Positions 22,926 to 33,911 are shown, counted from the first letter of the stretch. The stretch is DNA of 64,000 nucleotides from Russula earlei (GCA_025769875.1 JAGFNK010000175.1:33338-97337), one strand, 5' to 3'. Notes: generated by a model not told the origin, from the letters alone. Numbers and translations: made by a program.

Positions 22926-25061
22926 CCAAGGACTCGGGTGAGTTGGCCAAGTATTTTCTTTGTATTCACATGATGTGTGTAATGTTAATGCGTGTACAAT
23001 AACACTATAGGATGAACATTGCGTCGAATTCCAAGTCGGCATCCTACTCATAGATTTACTCGACTTCCAATCATGTTCGACGAATTATTCCAGGACACAT
23101 CCGCGAGAATTGCAATGACGAGATGAGGTCAAGCATTACTGTAATATCCTCGTAGGTCAACTGTGATTCGAATGATAGGACTTGAGGTAAATGGTTATAC
23201 TGTATCGCAGCTAAATCTCTATCCGTGCAACTTCCTACCATCTTACGTATCAGGTATACTTTCCTCACTTGACGATCACGAGGTTATATGTGATTTGTTT
23301 GAGTGGGCCTTTGTGATTACTTTCGTTGTGTAATGATTTAAGGCCGCCAAGACCTCAGTGTGTGCTGTGGTCTCATCATCGAGATGTAATGGCCGACCTG
23401 AAAACTGATAATAAAACACCGTTACACGCTACATGCACGGGATCACAGTGTCTGGGGGTTAGTCTACAACAGAACTTGCAACGGCGTGTGAGGATGTGGG
23501 AAATGGATGTTCCCAAACGCAAATCTATGCCTTGAAACGTGTTCGTAAAGGTTTCGCGCCGCTCCGTGCCTTTCCCATACCCATCACCTCTGCATTTTAT
23601 GTTTGATTCTCCAGCTTCCGACTGGAACCAGGACGCCGACGCACCCTCAAAAACTGCAGCCGTAGCTGCAGCTGCCTCTAGACAAGTGGGGTGGAGAAGA
23701 CCTTCATCGCACGAACACCCCGTGGGATCGTAGGTCAAACGATCACTGTCAGGAACGGAACAGGAAATTCATCCGAGAGTGCATGCAAAGGCCAGCCTTG
23801 CGGCAGATAGGCCTCGGTATGGTCTCATTCGGTGGCATGACCTACCGCTGATCGTCAGGTTGTTCCTTATATTCTATGAGCGGCGTGCACTCACATGATT
23901 CCTGATGTCGGCTGTGTCGGCAGAGGAGAGCCATCTGACTGATGCCAACGACGACTTGGTCGACTCGGACGGGGAGAATCATGAGTAGGCTACAAAGTCT
24001 GCTGGTAGTGATCCTCTCATACCTACCGTTCTCGCCCGTCACAGTCTGACTTCCACCGCAAGTGAACACGTCTTTCCAGACCTTGACCCGCCGCCGACGT
24101 CAGTCGCGTCGCGATAAGAAGCACAATGTCCTCCAGCGCGACCGCCGCCAACCGGCTCGTGTAGCCTCGTTAACGGATCACGATCACCCTTGATGTCCAG
24201 GCGCCCCATCCAACGAGCGCGGGTCAAATGCCCACTCCAGCACATTCTGCCGCGTGATAGTCGCATCAGAGATCTCCGTCCCGTACCTTGCACGCATCTC
24301 CGCTGAACCGTATCTCAATCAACAGCACCTGCACCGCATCGCGGAGCACCTCAAGCGCCTGCAGCCGCACCAGGCGATGACGCAAGCGCGTACGGAATGT
24401 GGCGGAGATTTCGTCGATGCCGCGCGAGCTGGGCCGCGTGCGGGACGGTCGACGAGTGCCAAACGCAGTTCTGCAAGCAGGTCCCAGATGGAAATCTTGT
24501 CGTGCCCGTTCCGATGCACACACGCGAGCCAAACCGTGCCGCTGTCCGCGTCTCCTTCAGTGCCTCCCGTGTCCGCTCCCGCGCCATCCCGACTCAACCG
24601 ACAGTGGCTCGATGTACCAAATGAATTTGGACATCATGAGCGCACTTCACCCTTCCTGCGTCTGTGCCACATGCGAGGTGTCCCCGGCGCGCGTCATGGA
24701 CACCGCGACAAGGTATGCCTTGGCATTGAGGAAATGCGCGGGGTGCGATAGCACAAGATGCAACGCAACGATACGCAGGGAAGCCCAGGTCGTCGCTCTC
24801 GGGAAGCGTCAGCACGACCCGAATTGCGTATTGTCCGCCGCCTTCAGACAAGTGGGCCACTGGCATGCGAGTGGCCAAGGTAACGGCGATGAGGGCAAGA
24901 AGACGGACTGCGGTACTGCCAGAGCTGCGTCATCTGTTATAGCACACGAGTTGGTCCCGGTGGCGGAACGTGCTGACAGAACAGTGTTATGCATGATGGG
25001 GCTTGGGAAATACAGAAGGATGCCAACAAAGCACAGAATTAACTAAAGGTATGATCAGTTT
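22926..25061. other. no confident gene; GC-rich coding-like remnant at about 24040-24900
   Basis: From 22926 to 23700 the sequence is mixed with short frames only. From about 24040 to 24900 composition resembles host genes, and minus-strand pieces in different frames look coding-like (IWDLLAELRLALVD near 24440-24490, and RLRHRLVRLQALEVLRDAVQ near 24330-24390), but I could not join them into a gene or recognise a family. An inverted repeat GGATGCCAACAAA/TTTGTTGGCATCC spans 25018-25072. Confidence 0.35.
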
Positions 25062-26471
25062 TGTTGGCATCCAAGCAGAATGGATTTCATCTTGCATTTG
25101 ATATCACCATCACTGGTCTGGGGTCTTTAATCTGGTCGAATAGAGCTGATGAAAGTGTCGAAGTTGCACCTGCCTGGATGCAAACATGCATTGCGGCCTC
25201 AACCCCTGGAATGATACCTGATTTGCTTACATTGATATTTGATTTACCTAGTTACCCTTTAACAATTTAAGAATGGCTCCATACAATGGCCTTTAAGGCA
25301 ATTGCATATATATGGCTGGTAGGGCCTTTATTTCATGGTAATGAGCCGTGTCAATTCTCAAGCCTGAAGTTGAGTTGATAGTAGAAGTGTGTTCAGGTGA
25401 ATGGGCTGGTTCCCATGGTAAAAGAGTAAGTATCCCTGCAGCGGTCAGAGTGTTTTATGCTAAACAGGTTATGGCCAATAGACCCTTCCTAGTACAACTC
25501 AGTCCATTGAGAAGCTAGGGTAAGTTTGTAATGGGATAGACTAGGGCTGGTTCCACTAGATATATGTGTTTAAGTCTGTTGTAGACCTTGAACTTGCAGA
25601 GAGAGGAAGGTATGTCTTGAAGGAGGAGAGCTCTTCTCAGTAGAGTGAAGAGAGACTCTTACGGGAGGAAGGGAGAGGTGAAGAGTAGATGGTGGATGGT
25701 GTGTGTGTGTGAAGAGTTGATGAAATGGAGAGGTGGATGTGGTTTGAGGATTAGGAGTGGAGTGGGTTGCAGGTGAATATGTTTGGACAAGAGTAGGTTG
25801 GATTCTACAAGAGACCAAGCTTAGGGCTTTGGTCACAAAGTACTGAGCTTATATATACAGGAGAAGTGCAGCAATAGCTGTGCTTTGACTGTGCTACTAG
25901 TATAGTAGGAGTCATAATAAGTAGGAGTCATAGAAATGTGGCCACGAATGAGTCAGAAGCAAATGACTGCTGCACAGTAGGTGCACAGCATTGCACAGTT
26001 GAAACTAAGAAGTAAGTATAAAAGGAAAGGAAACCAAACAAAGGGAAAGTAACAGCAATCCAGTGTTACCTGGACATGTATAGGTCACATGATAACACAG
26101 AATGGATCACAAGACACAAGAGATCACAAGACCAGTAAGTAAAGCGACGTATGAAGCAAGTAGTCCATAGCAAAGGTGAGAAGTAAACATAAAAGGAAAA
26201 TGTTGTAACACTTTATATACTCGACCCCCTAGTTCATTTAGGAACCTCAGTGTTCGTGCCCCACATGCGAGACACTGAGGTGAGCACACTCATTGTTTTC
26301 TCACAGTACATACATTTACCCATAATGTAGTTCTCTGATTAGGTAAATACATGTTTCAGTGTTCATGACCCATGCACAAGACACTGAGTTCTCTGATTAG
26401 ACTTTGGCTGTGTGCGCATTGTGCACCCTCAGGGGAAACTGCTGCAATACAAGACCTTAAGTTCTTCTACA
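25062..26471 (+). repeat. LTR family H, 5' LTR of the decayed copia element (split by G1)
   Basis: Possible start TGTTGGCATCC at 25062, end TTCTTCTACA at 26471, followed at once by GGTTATGTGCCC, which resembles the copia/Ty5-type half-tRNA (initiator Met anticodon loop) primer site. Solo LTR G1 interrupts it. The 3' half is repeated at 58190-58380 without G1. A short duplicated segment (ACACTGAG..TCTGATTAG) lies at about 26270-26400. The 5' boundary is approximate. Confidence 0.6.
25331..26210 (+). repeat. solo LTR G1, target duplication CTTTA
   Basis: About 880 bp, homologous along its length to 45831-46714. Flanked by CTTTA at 25326-25330 and 26211-26215. The related sequence at 58190-58380 reads GGGCCTTTATATACTC straight through, showing the unoccupied site. 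The first bases (TTT for TGT) have decayed; the end is TGTTGTAACA. A TGAGTCA site lies near 25950. Confidence 0.9.
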
Positions 26472-26484
26472 GGTTATGTGCCCT
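26472..26484 (+). other. primer-binding site of the copia H element
   Basis: GGTTATGTGCCC follows the LTR end directly. The GTTATG(A/T)G core is complementary to the initiator-Met tRNA anticodon loop (CUCAUAAC), as in copia/Ty5 half-tRNA priming. Confidence 0.5.
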
Positions 26485-26663
26485 GCATCAGGCTCTTCCA
26501 CTTCGCTGCCCCAGGCTTCATCATCATTGTCCACACCTTTTGAGCACCTCCCATTCATATTTCCAATTTAGAAGCAGATGGCTCCAACTGGGCTAAATTC
26601 TCTAGCTTATTCAAAGAGGCTATGGAGGCAACTTACTGATGGGACCACTTTAATGGATCAAGC

Positions 26664-27155
26664 ATGTGCCCCAAAGCTAAAGACAAGAACATGCCCACCA
26701 CTGACAAGGTAAAGGCACAGGCCACATGGGACCATGCCTACATTGCCATCTGTTTCCTTCTCACTCAATGCCTTCTGGAGGTGACCTACCTTGCTCTGGC
26801 TCACTTAAAAACAGCTGAGGAGCACTGGAAATGGCTGGAGAAGAGCTTTGCACTGAAAAGTGAGTATGCAGAGAGCAACCTCCTGCATATGTTCCTAGAG
26901 ATGTGCCTGTCAAAAGGGGGCAACATACAGATGTTTCTTCAGGACCTAAGGGCTAAGCGGGAGTCATTAACTGCAGTCAGCATCACTATTTGGGATGCTG
27001 ATTATCAGTGCATGATTCTGTGTGTGATCCCTGACCACCTCTCTGGCTATGCCTCAAGCATTATGTCAGCCAGTCACATCAGCACTGGTACCTGGATGGA
27101 CCCAAACGTCCTCATTACCCTTGTCTGCGAGGAAGCCAATTGCATCAAATCATGA
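26664..27155 (+). pseudogene. copia H element: Gag (UBN2-type) region
   Basis: A 163-codon frame with the helical Gag pattern of Ty1/copia elements (AHLKTAEEHWKWLEKSF, LRAKRESLTAVSITI, YASSIMSAS). It stops at TGA but the same frame continues downstream, so the original Gag-Pol was longer. Confidence 0.75.
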
Positions 27156-27566
27156 TGCAGCCACCCAGGCCAAAAGGGAAAGAAGGACCAGCCAGATGAG
27201 GCCCTTGTGGCCATTGGGGTTGACAGTACCCAATGCAAATGCTGACAAGGCATGTGCCACCACTGTGGCAAGCAAGGGCACTGGGTCAGGGAGTGCAGAA
27301 CCAAGAAAGCTGAGGAGGCTGTGGCTGCAGTGACACCCTCAAACTCAACCACCCCAAAGCCTGAAACCAAGCCTGTTGGGTCTGCCAATGCCATCACTGA
27401 TGAAGACAACATTGAGGGAGACAGGTATTGGATGGCAGAGGAGGAGGAGGTTCCCTTGCCAAACAAGGAGATGGTCATGGCCACCATAGCACCTGCAGAC
27501 CAGGACAGTGATGAACATGTGGAGTTATATGACTCTGGGATGATGAAGCACATCAGCCCCTACTGA
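27156..27566 (+). pseudogene. copia H element: zinc knuckle and protease
   Basis: In the same frame as the Gag part. CCHC knuckle CHHCGKQGHWVREC, then an acidic linker and the aspartic protease start LYDSGMMKHISPY (family LYDSGASRHMSPY, so the A-S after DSG is altered). In-frame TGA stops precede the knuckle and follow SPY. Confidence 0.8.
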
Positions 27567-28635
27567 GGGGACTTCATGTCTTACTGCCACCTCTCCCTAC
27601 CCATATCCTTACTCACTGCCAACAGAGATCGCTTCCAGGCAATAGGGGCTGGCACCCTGACAATTGCCACCCCAAACAAAGGCACCATGGGGGAGCTCCA
27701 GCTCTAAGGCGACCTGCACATGCCCTCGGTGGCCTACACCCTGGTGTCACTCAGCACACTCAACAGCAAGGGCTACCACATGCAACTGCATGATGGGCAC
27801 CTTGACATCATGGCCCTAGATGGCAGGTACATGGCACACATACCTCGCAGCATGTGTGGCCTGTACTGCATCCAACACACCCCTGAGCAAGTGAACACAG
27901 TGGAGCTCTCCATCATTGAGCTTCATTGACACCTTAGACACATTGCCCCAGCCAGTGTGTGAGGACTCATGCAGAGCAGCACCATCACTGGCATCACCTT
28001 GGACCCCACATTGAAAGAGCATGACTTCAAAGCATGCATCTTTGCACATGCAACCTGCCTCCTGATTCCCAAGGTGCACATCTGAACACCCACATGCAGC
28101 TTTGGCAACAAGGTCCACAGTGACCTCTGAGGGCCCTCCAAAACTGCAACATGCCAAGGGTGCAAATACATCATTACCTTCACAGATGACTACACCTGGT
28201 TCACAATCACCTACCTGCTGTGCAAGAAGAGCAAGGCCCTTGAAAAGTATAAAAGCTTTGAGGCCTGGGCTATCTCACAGGGCCACTGCAAGGCTATCAA
28301 GGTGCTATGCTCGGACTGAGGAGGCAAGTACCTGAGTGGTGCGTTTGACATGCACCTCACCAGAGTGGGCACCATGCACTGCCTCACCACCCATGACATG
28401 CTGCAAATGAATGGCATTGCTGAGCAGCTCAATTGCACACTCCTGGAGCACATGCATGCCCTCACCCATTGCAGTGGTCTCCCAAAGACACTCTGAGGCA
28501 AGGCACTGTGGCATGTGACCTGGCTCAAAAATTGGATGGCCATGTGCATGCTCAATGGCCTCACACCATATGAGGCACTGCTTGGGCACAAACCCAAATT
28601 TGCTGACCTGTGCCTCTTATGCTGCAAGGTCTGGG
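27567..28635 (+). pseudogene. copia H element: protease end and integrase, cut by element F
   Basis: The frame continues through VAYTLVSLSTLNSKGY and GLYCIQHT, a decayed zinc-binding start (LH-stop-HLRHIAP for WHRRLGHI), the integrase core ITFTDDYTWFTITY (first Asp), CSD-stop-GGKYLSG (second Asp) and MNGIAEQLN (Glu). Stops are TGA apart from one TAA after GELQL. Element F is inserted in KVWV at 28636. Confidence 0.8.
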
Positions 28636-28882
28636 TGTTGAAGCTATAGGGATGATAGCTCAGTCTTGTGTGTAAAAGACTGTATTGGTTAGTTATCTAA
28701 CCTATAGGGATGATAGCTATGTACAGCATTAGCTTTAAAGGAGTGTAAAGGAATGTGTAGTACTGACCTCAGTCTTGTGTGTAAAAGACTGAGGAAACGA
28801 ATGCGATAACTAAATTATTCTAATTTACATGTATGGTCCGGATTGTCCATTCGCGCGGCACTTAGTGGCTGCACGTCCAACA
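28636..28882 (-). repeat. element F LTR (3' LTR in element orientation)
   Basis: 247 bp. Holds two copies of the phrase AGTCTTGTGTGTAAAAGACT. Identical to the partner over the first ~165 bp, which already has no CpG. Confidence 0.95.
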
Positions 28883-28967
28883 TGCCCCCTCAGACCGAGT
28901 GGTGTGCATTTACTCCTCCCATCTCCATTGTGAAACCTTTGTGCTTCTCACAGCTGGGACCTCTTTT

Positions 28968-29462
28968 TCAATACATCAGTTTCTTCCTCTTCTGATGGGG
29001 TGTAGGCAAGATTGGTCCCCTGCAAGTTGACTGCTGCAAGAAGTGGTGTTGTGCCTCAGTATGTTTGGTACAGTCATGGAACTTGGGGTTCCTGCCGGAT
29101 GGCAATGGTCGACTGGTTGTCGATGTGAGGGTTGTGAGGAGATGGGTATCTTGACCCAATCTGGTGAGTAGTTGCCTCAGCCTTGTGGCTTCTTTGGCGG
29201 CGCGTGCGCCCATGGTGTGCTCTGCCTCAGTGCTCAAGGGTGCAACTGGTGGCTCCAGTTTTCTGGTCCAGTTGGGATTGACATATCTGGCCAAGATTAG
29301 CTGGGTGCTGGAGTCTCGCTGGAAGGTTGGGCGGTGGTCGCTCGTACCTTGGGCGTACTGGGTCATGCATTTGCGCGTGCATTGATGGTGATTCCCTGGG
29401 TGCGCTTCCATGAAGATCTCGTTCATCGGCTCTCCGGCTAGGTGGGTGGACTTGATGTCCAT
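28968..29462 (-). pseudogene. element F: fused remnant of reverse transcriptase and RNase H
   Basis: MDIKSTHLAGEPMNEIFMEAHPG matches the first catalytic-Asp block of copia RT (DIKxAYLNGxL). The frame then jumps to the end of RNase H (LSTEAEHTMGARAAKEATRLR and NPKFHDCTKHTEAQHHF). The RT palm with YVDD is absent. The frame is open for 164 codons. Confidence 0.75.
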
Positions 29463-29480
29463 CTGATGAACTTCTAGGCT

Positions 29481-32039
29481 TCATTCTGCAGTGAGGGCCA
29501 GGGTGTTGCAAGGGAGTGCCAGTTCTCTGGCGGCATGATGTCGTTGGGTTTGTTTCCCTTGACTTGGGTGAGTCCCTGTGTGATGACATGGGCCTTGCAT
29601 GTTTGAGTATTTTGATTTGACCCCCTTTTCATTTAGAAGGTCTGATTGCGTCCCTGCTGTGGCTCCGTTCTGTGGGCGCGGCACGGTTTTGGGAACACCT
29701 GTGTCTTCAGACACACATTTCTCCTTGTTGCGTGCCTTTGCCCACTCTGCAGAATCTGCATGGGCTGTCGCCTTGGCATAGGACTTGGGATTAGCTGGCA
29801 ACATTTTGTGTGCCACATTTCCCTGCTCGGTACATTTCATTTGGTGCTCATGTGGGATGGCAGAATGGCAAGCGTCCTTGTTGCGGACAGGTGCGCGTGT
29901 GGTGCATTTGGGGAACATTTCAGATTGTGAGGAATCTTGGTCCTCGGGTGCGTTGTTATCGCATTGCTGTGTGTCTTGCAGTTCAGCATGCAATGCCTTT
30001 TCCACTTCTCCTTCATTTGGCTCCTCCACTTTGTTGCCTTGGTCGGGTGTGAGTGTGCATGTGATGCACTTTGCTGGTCCTGTGGCGGATTGCGCAGGCG
30101 AGTCTTCTGCCTTGTGAATTGTGAGCTGACTTTGTGGTGTTTCAGGCTGAGCAGGTGGAATCGCATCCACTACGACGCTCTGCGGTTTGGTGTGCGGTGC
30201 CATTTCTGCTTCCACTTCATCCAACTCCTCCACTTCATCACTGTGGTTGAGTGTGAGCACGCGCATAGCACGCTTTGGTCGTCCCGTGGTGGATTGCAAA
30301 GGTATGTTTTCTGCCTTGTAACTTGTAGGCTGACTATGTGGTGCTGCAGGCTTAACGGGCAGGGCATCACCTGCTCCGATGCTTTGCGGTTTGGCATGCG
30401 GCGCCTGCTCCACATTGTCTGCCTGTTTCAGGCTGGATGGGCAGAACCCTGCCTGCTCTGACGCCTTGCGGCTTTGCGTGCAGTGGCACTTCCATGCTGT
30501 CCACCGGTTTTGCCTTCTCCGCCCCCTCAATCCTGCTCTCCTTTCCCCATCCCTGGCGCTTTCAGCTGCGTCGTCAAATTCGAGGATCACATGCTCGATG
30601 CATGATGTGGGGTCCCCTTCATTGAATACGACATCGCAGGGTTCAGGGATGTGGGGGGTGGTGTGATGTGCAGGCTTGTATGCCTGATGGTTATATGTGT
30701 GGCCCAGGAATGTGTGCACCAGCGACCTTCGGGTCAGCTTGGTGAGTCTCTTCTCCGGGGCAGGCACAGACACGTGCATTCTGAGGGCATGTGGCCAAAG
30801 GAGGTTGGGATGATTCCCGCACCTTGTCTCTTCGGGCATCAGGTCATCCAAGGCACACGTGGATGGTTTTGTGTCTGTATGTGTTGCCCGGACCCTATTA
30901 AGAGGTGTCCAGGTCATGCATTCTGCGACTTTGATGTGTTGTGGTGTACCCAGGGTGTTAATTTGATACATGCATCCCCTTTCAGCTAGGGATGTTTGTG
31001 CTTCTTGCCCAGTGTGATCGCCCCCTCCATCTAATTGGAGGGTCTTCAAGCATTGGCTGGCGTGTTCCCATGGTTCTGTTTTTGCCCAGTCAGAAAACTG
31101 GGGTGTTCTAGTGGGTGGTTTCCAACATGTGTCCAAGAAGGCCCGGAAGATTGTCTTGTGCATGGTAAGCACGGCTTCAGTTTTGTGGCCGTGTTCCATG
31201 AGGGACAGGTCTGGCATTGCTGACTCGGGTTTGACCGTTTGGATGGCCATGATATATAGATTGTTGTGTAATGTTCCCTCACAAATCAATTGGTTCTTGT
31301 TGTATATTCCACATGTCTCTCCCTGGAATTGCACTGCCACCCCACGTTGGACAAAATGGGAGACCAATAAGAGGTTCCCTTTGAGGTCCGGGACATACAG
31401 GACGTCGTGGAGTAATGCAATACTCTGCGCACCATTTGCGTGCATCCGGACTTGTATTTGCCTGGTTCCGGTGGTGGTTATGGCACTATTGTTGCCTAAG
31501 GCAACTAGAATAGGTGATGCGAGTGGGGTGAGGTGTATGAACCAATCACAATGGGATGTCATGATGCACGAGGTTCTAGAGTCAAGGAGCCAGCTGTCTC
31601 TGAGATCAGTGGCTCGGAGCTGCTCCTGAGTCGTGGCCACGCGGATCAGCTCATCTACGACTGCCTGATATAATAAGGTGCTGTCATGTGGAGTTGGGAC
31701 ATATGCAATGGCGGCGCTGGCTGGTGGCTGGTCTGCGTGCATCGCTGGTATGTCAGGCATGCTTGTGCCAGTCCTAGCAGGTGTGGGCGTCGCTGCATAG
31801 TGTGCACTCATGCCAGTCATAGAGGGTGTGGGCATCACTGTGTTGTGCATGCTCGTGCCAGTTGCAGCGGGCATGGGCATCACTGTGTTGTGCGTGATCG
31901 TGCCAGTCCTAGCTGCTGCTGCTTTGTCCTCTGGTTTTCCGTGAATTTTCCAGCATTTGTGTGTATTGTGCCCCCTGCATCTGCAGTGAGTGCACTTCAG
32001 TGTGTGTTTCTCATTCTGTGCCTCCTGGTCCATTCCCAT
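29481..32039 (-). CDS. element F: long ORF with zinc knuckle, protease and partial integrase, 852 aa
   Basis: Begins MGMDQEAQNEKH. Knuckle CTHCRCRGHNTHKC is followed by a repeated Thr/Met/Pro segment (units like TSMHNTVMPTPA), protease WLLDSRTSCIMTSH (DSR in place of DSG), VLYVPDLKGNLLLVS, an integrase core shortened to DGGGDHTG and TPQHIKVAECM, and the integrase end (FLGHTYNHQAYK, DVVFNEGDP). The rest is a long low-complexity linker. Missing domains make it enzymatically inactive, yet the frame is open for 852 codons. It overlaps the Gag frame by 43 bp in another frame. Confidence 0.8.
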   Translation of the reverse strand: MGMDQEAQNEKHTLKCTHCRCRGHNTHKCWKIHGKPEDKAAAARTGTITHNTVMPMPAATGTSMHNTVMPTPSMTGMSAHYAATPTPARTGTSMPDIPAMHADQPPASAAIAYVPTPHDSTLLYQAVVDELIRVATTQEQLRATDLRDSWLLDSRTSCIMTSHCDWFIHLTPLASPILVALGNNSAITTTGTRQIQVRMHANGAQSIALLHDVLYVPDLKGNLLLVSHFVQRGVAVQFQGETCGIYNKNQLICEGTLHNNLYIMAIQTVKPESAMPDLSLMEHGHKTEAVLTMHKTIFRAFLDTCWKPPTRTPQFSDWAKTEPWEHASQCLKTLQLDGGGDHTGQEAQTSLAERGCMYQINTLGTPQHIKVAECMTWTPLNRVRATHTDTKPSTCALDDLMPEETRCGNHPNLLWPHALRMHVSVPAPEKRLTKLTRRSLVHTFLGHTYNHQAYKPAHHTTPHIPEPCDVVFNEGDPTSCIEHVILEFDDAAESARDGERRAGLRGRRRQNRWTAWKCHCTQSRKASEQAGFCPSSLKQADNVEQAPHAKPQSIGAGDALPVKPAAPHSQPTSYKAENIPLQSTTGRPKRAMRVLTLNHSDEVEELDEVEAEMAPHTKPQSVVVDAIPPAQPETPQSQLTIHKAEDSPAQSATGPAKCITCTLTPDQGNKVEEPNEGEVEKALHAELQDTQQCDNNAPEDQDSSQSEMFPKCTTRAPVRNKDACHSAIPHEHQMKCTEQGNVAHKMLPANPKSYAKATAHADSAEWAKARNKEKCVSEDTGVPKTVPRPQNGATAGTQSDLLNEKGVKSKYSNMQGPCHHTGTHPSQGKQTQRHHAARELALPCNTLALTAE

Positions 32040-32740
32040 TTGGGCCGGCTTTGTGTGGCCATGTCATTGGTCAATTGGATCTGACGCTCCTCGTGGAGGA
32101 TGCGGTCCATGACATGCTCGGCTGTTAGATGACTGGGTGGCATCGAGTGGAGGGTGGCCTTGAGTTTGGCCATCTTTTCCGGTAGTGTGAGGATTAGCAT
32201 CCAGATGAGGACTTTCTCATCTATTGGGTAACTGAGTCTCTTGAGGGTTTGGGCGGCATGCAGCAGTCGAATGATTTGAGGAGCCATGGGTTCACTTTCG
32301 GAGAAAGTGACCCAGTATAGGTCCGTCAATAAACATGCGATGCGTTGCTTGCCCTTCCCTGCAAAATGTTTTGCAAGCTCATCCCAAGTATTTTTGGCTC
32401 CAGCAATGCCTAGGGCAGTGTTGAGAGCGTGCCCTTTTAACATGAGTAAAATGTGGGCATGTGCTTCGCGATCTTTCTGCTCCCAGTCGGCGAAGCCACT
32501 TGGGTCATTGCTGAGGTCCAGTTTTGAGTATGTCTGTTTTAGGATTTCCATTAAGCCGTTTATTTTGAATACTGCCTCTATTTTAGCTTTCCATTGTGTG
32601 TATGCGACCGTGCCACCTTTGAAGAGTGGTCTGTCATAACCGTGTTGGCCGCCCATGTAAGTTTTTCCCATGGCTCCTACGGTGGGAGCGTGGCTGCCTC
32701 TCGAGGGTGTGATATTTGCGGTTGCTGTGGGGGCGCTCAT
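31997..32740 (-). CDS. element F: Gag, 247 aa
   Basis: ATG at 32740, about 70 bp inside the 5' LTR. Copia Gag pattern: YDRPLFKGGTVAYTQWKAKI, SGFADWEQKDREAHAHILLM, ALGIAGAKNTWDELAKHFAG. Intact and probably able to form particles. Its end overlaps the start of the 852-aa ORF, an arrangement suited to ribosomal frameshifting. Confidence 0.85.
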   Translation of the reverse strand: MSAPTATANITPSRGSHAPTVGAMGKTYMGGQHGYDRPLFKGGTVAYTQWKAKIEAVFKINGLMEILKQTYSKLDLSNDPSGFADWEQKDREAHAHILLMLKGHALNTALGIAGAKNTWDELAKHFAGKGKQRIACLLTDLYWVTFSESEPMAPQIIRLLHAAQTLKRLSYPIDEKVLIWMLILTLPEKMAKLKATLHSMPPSHLTAEHVMDRILHEERQIQLTNDMATQSRPKWEWTRRHRMRNTH

Positions 32741-32797
32741 GGTGTTTCGTTATGCAATTTGGAAGCTGGTGGGAGTTCGTGATGTCAGGGATGACCA

Positions 32798-32809
32798 GGT
32801 CTCATAATC
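32798..32809 (-). other. primer-binding site of element F
   Basis: Directly inside the 5' LTR the minus strand reads GATTATGAGACC; TTATGAG is complementary to the initiator-Met anticodon loop, fitting half-tRNA priming. Confidence 0.5.
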
Positions 32810-33059
32810 TGTTGAAGCTATAGGGATGATAGCTCAGTCTTGTGTGTAAAAGACTGTATTGGTTAGTTATCTAACCTATAGGGATGATAGCTATGTACAG
32901 CATTAGCTTTAAAGGAGTGTAAAGGAATGTGTAGTACTGACCTCAGTCTTGTGTGTAAAAGACTGAGGAAACGAACGTGATAACTAAATTATTCTAATTA
33001 TTTACATGTACAGTCCAGATTGTCTGTTCGTGCAGCACTTAGCAGCTGCACGTCCAACA
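32810..33059 (-). repeat. element F LTR (5' LTR in element orientation)
   Basis: 250 bp, partner of 28636-28882. Differences lie only in the last third. Confidence 0.95.
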
Positions 33060-33087
33060 CTGGGTCCATGACAAGGCAAAGGGGAAC

Positions 33088-33911
33088 TGTTGTGAACCAA
33101 GGCCAAGTCCTGGCCACATATTGTCCAATTTCACTCAAAAGAAACCCCTTTCACTTTGCATTGACAATCCACTTCTATTTCATGGGCTACTCTTCCTGTG
33201 GTACAAGATATTGCTGACACAAGGGCACTATGACATGACTAGACACCTATTTCCTAATTGGACAATCACCACATGGGAGCCACATGGCCACTCAGCCACC
33301 AAGAACCTGAAACAGTGGCATGAACTCCTACAACTTGTTGCATAACTCATATGATGTCATTCAGCTCCAATTACATGATGGCTGACTGAGCAACTCCACA
33401 CTGACATCATCTGCTCACCAAGCACTCCATAGTGACATCATTATGGTGTCATTGCTCCACAGTAATCAGCAATACACTCAGTCAGCCCTAAATCTGACAC
33501 AAGCAAGTTTATGTCTCTACAACCCTATTGGATGGTACCAAAGAGTCTAGAATGGTTCCTGTTCTTTGTAATCAACCATGTACACAGTATATAAGCCCCA
33601 ATGTAGCATGGCAGTCATCAGACTGTCCATTTGTGATACTCTCCTTCCAAAGTACTCCTCAGTGACTGCTTTGTTTCAAGTCCCCTCCATGTCTTCAAGG
33701 TACTCTTCAAACAACCACCTTAAAGCATCCTCACCACACTGGCCTCTAGCCTTCATCTTTGTCTCTTGCAACACATAGCAGTCCCCATCTGGTACCTCCT
33801 CATCATTTGGCTTGTCCTCCTGTTCAATGCAGTTTACACTGCATACCATCTGTTCTGACCCTTGCCCACCTGCTCCTGAGTCCTTAGTGATCAGCAGTAC
33901 ATGTCTTGACA
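33088..33911 (+). repeat. solo LTR D2, target duplication GGAAC
   Basis: 824 bp, TGTTGTGAACC...CATGTCTTGACA, flanked by GGAAC at 33083-33087 and 33912-33916. Same family as D1 (37708-38489). TATA box CAGTATATAAGCC near 33585-33597. The LTR-internal frame starts ATGGCAGTCATCAGACTG and is frameshifted later, but its membrane segment (VPIWYLLIIWLVLLFNAVYT) remains near 33780-33850. Confidence 0.92.

Larger units (their letters stand above)
28636..33059 (-). mobile_element. complete but internally deleted Ty1/copia element F, target duplication CTGGG
   Basis: LTRs 28636-28882 and 32810-33059, both TGTTGAAG...GTCCAACA, with CTGGG at 28631-28635 and 33060-33064. Coding is on the minus strand. The reading frame of the host copia integrase resumes after the element (KVWV then HDKAKGN). 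It holds Gag, protease, partial integrase, and only scraps of reverse transcriptase and RNase H, so it is non-autonomous. Only 11 substitutions and one 3-bp indel separate the LTRs. Confidence 0.95.

Noticed and set aside
24266..24878. A minus-strand gene
   Set aside because: Coding-like pieces lie in different frames, and I could find no splice sites joining them or any recognised domain.
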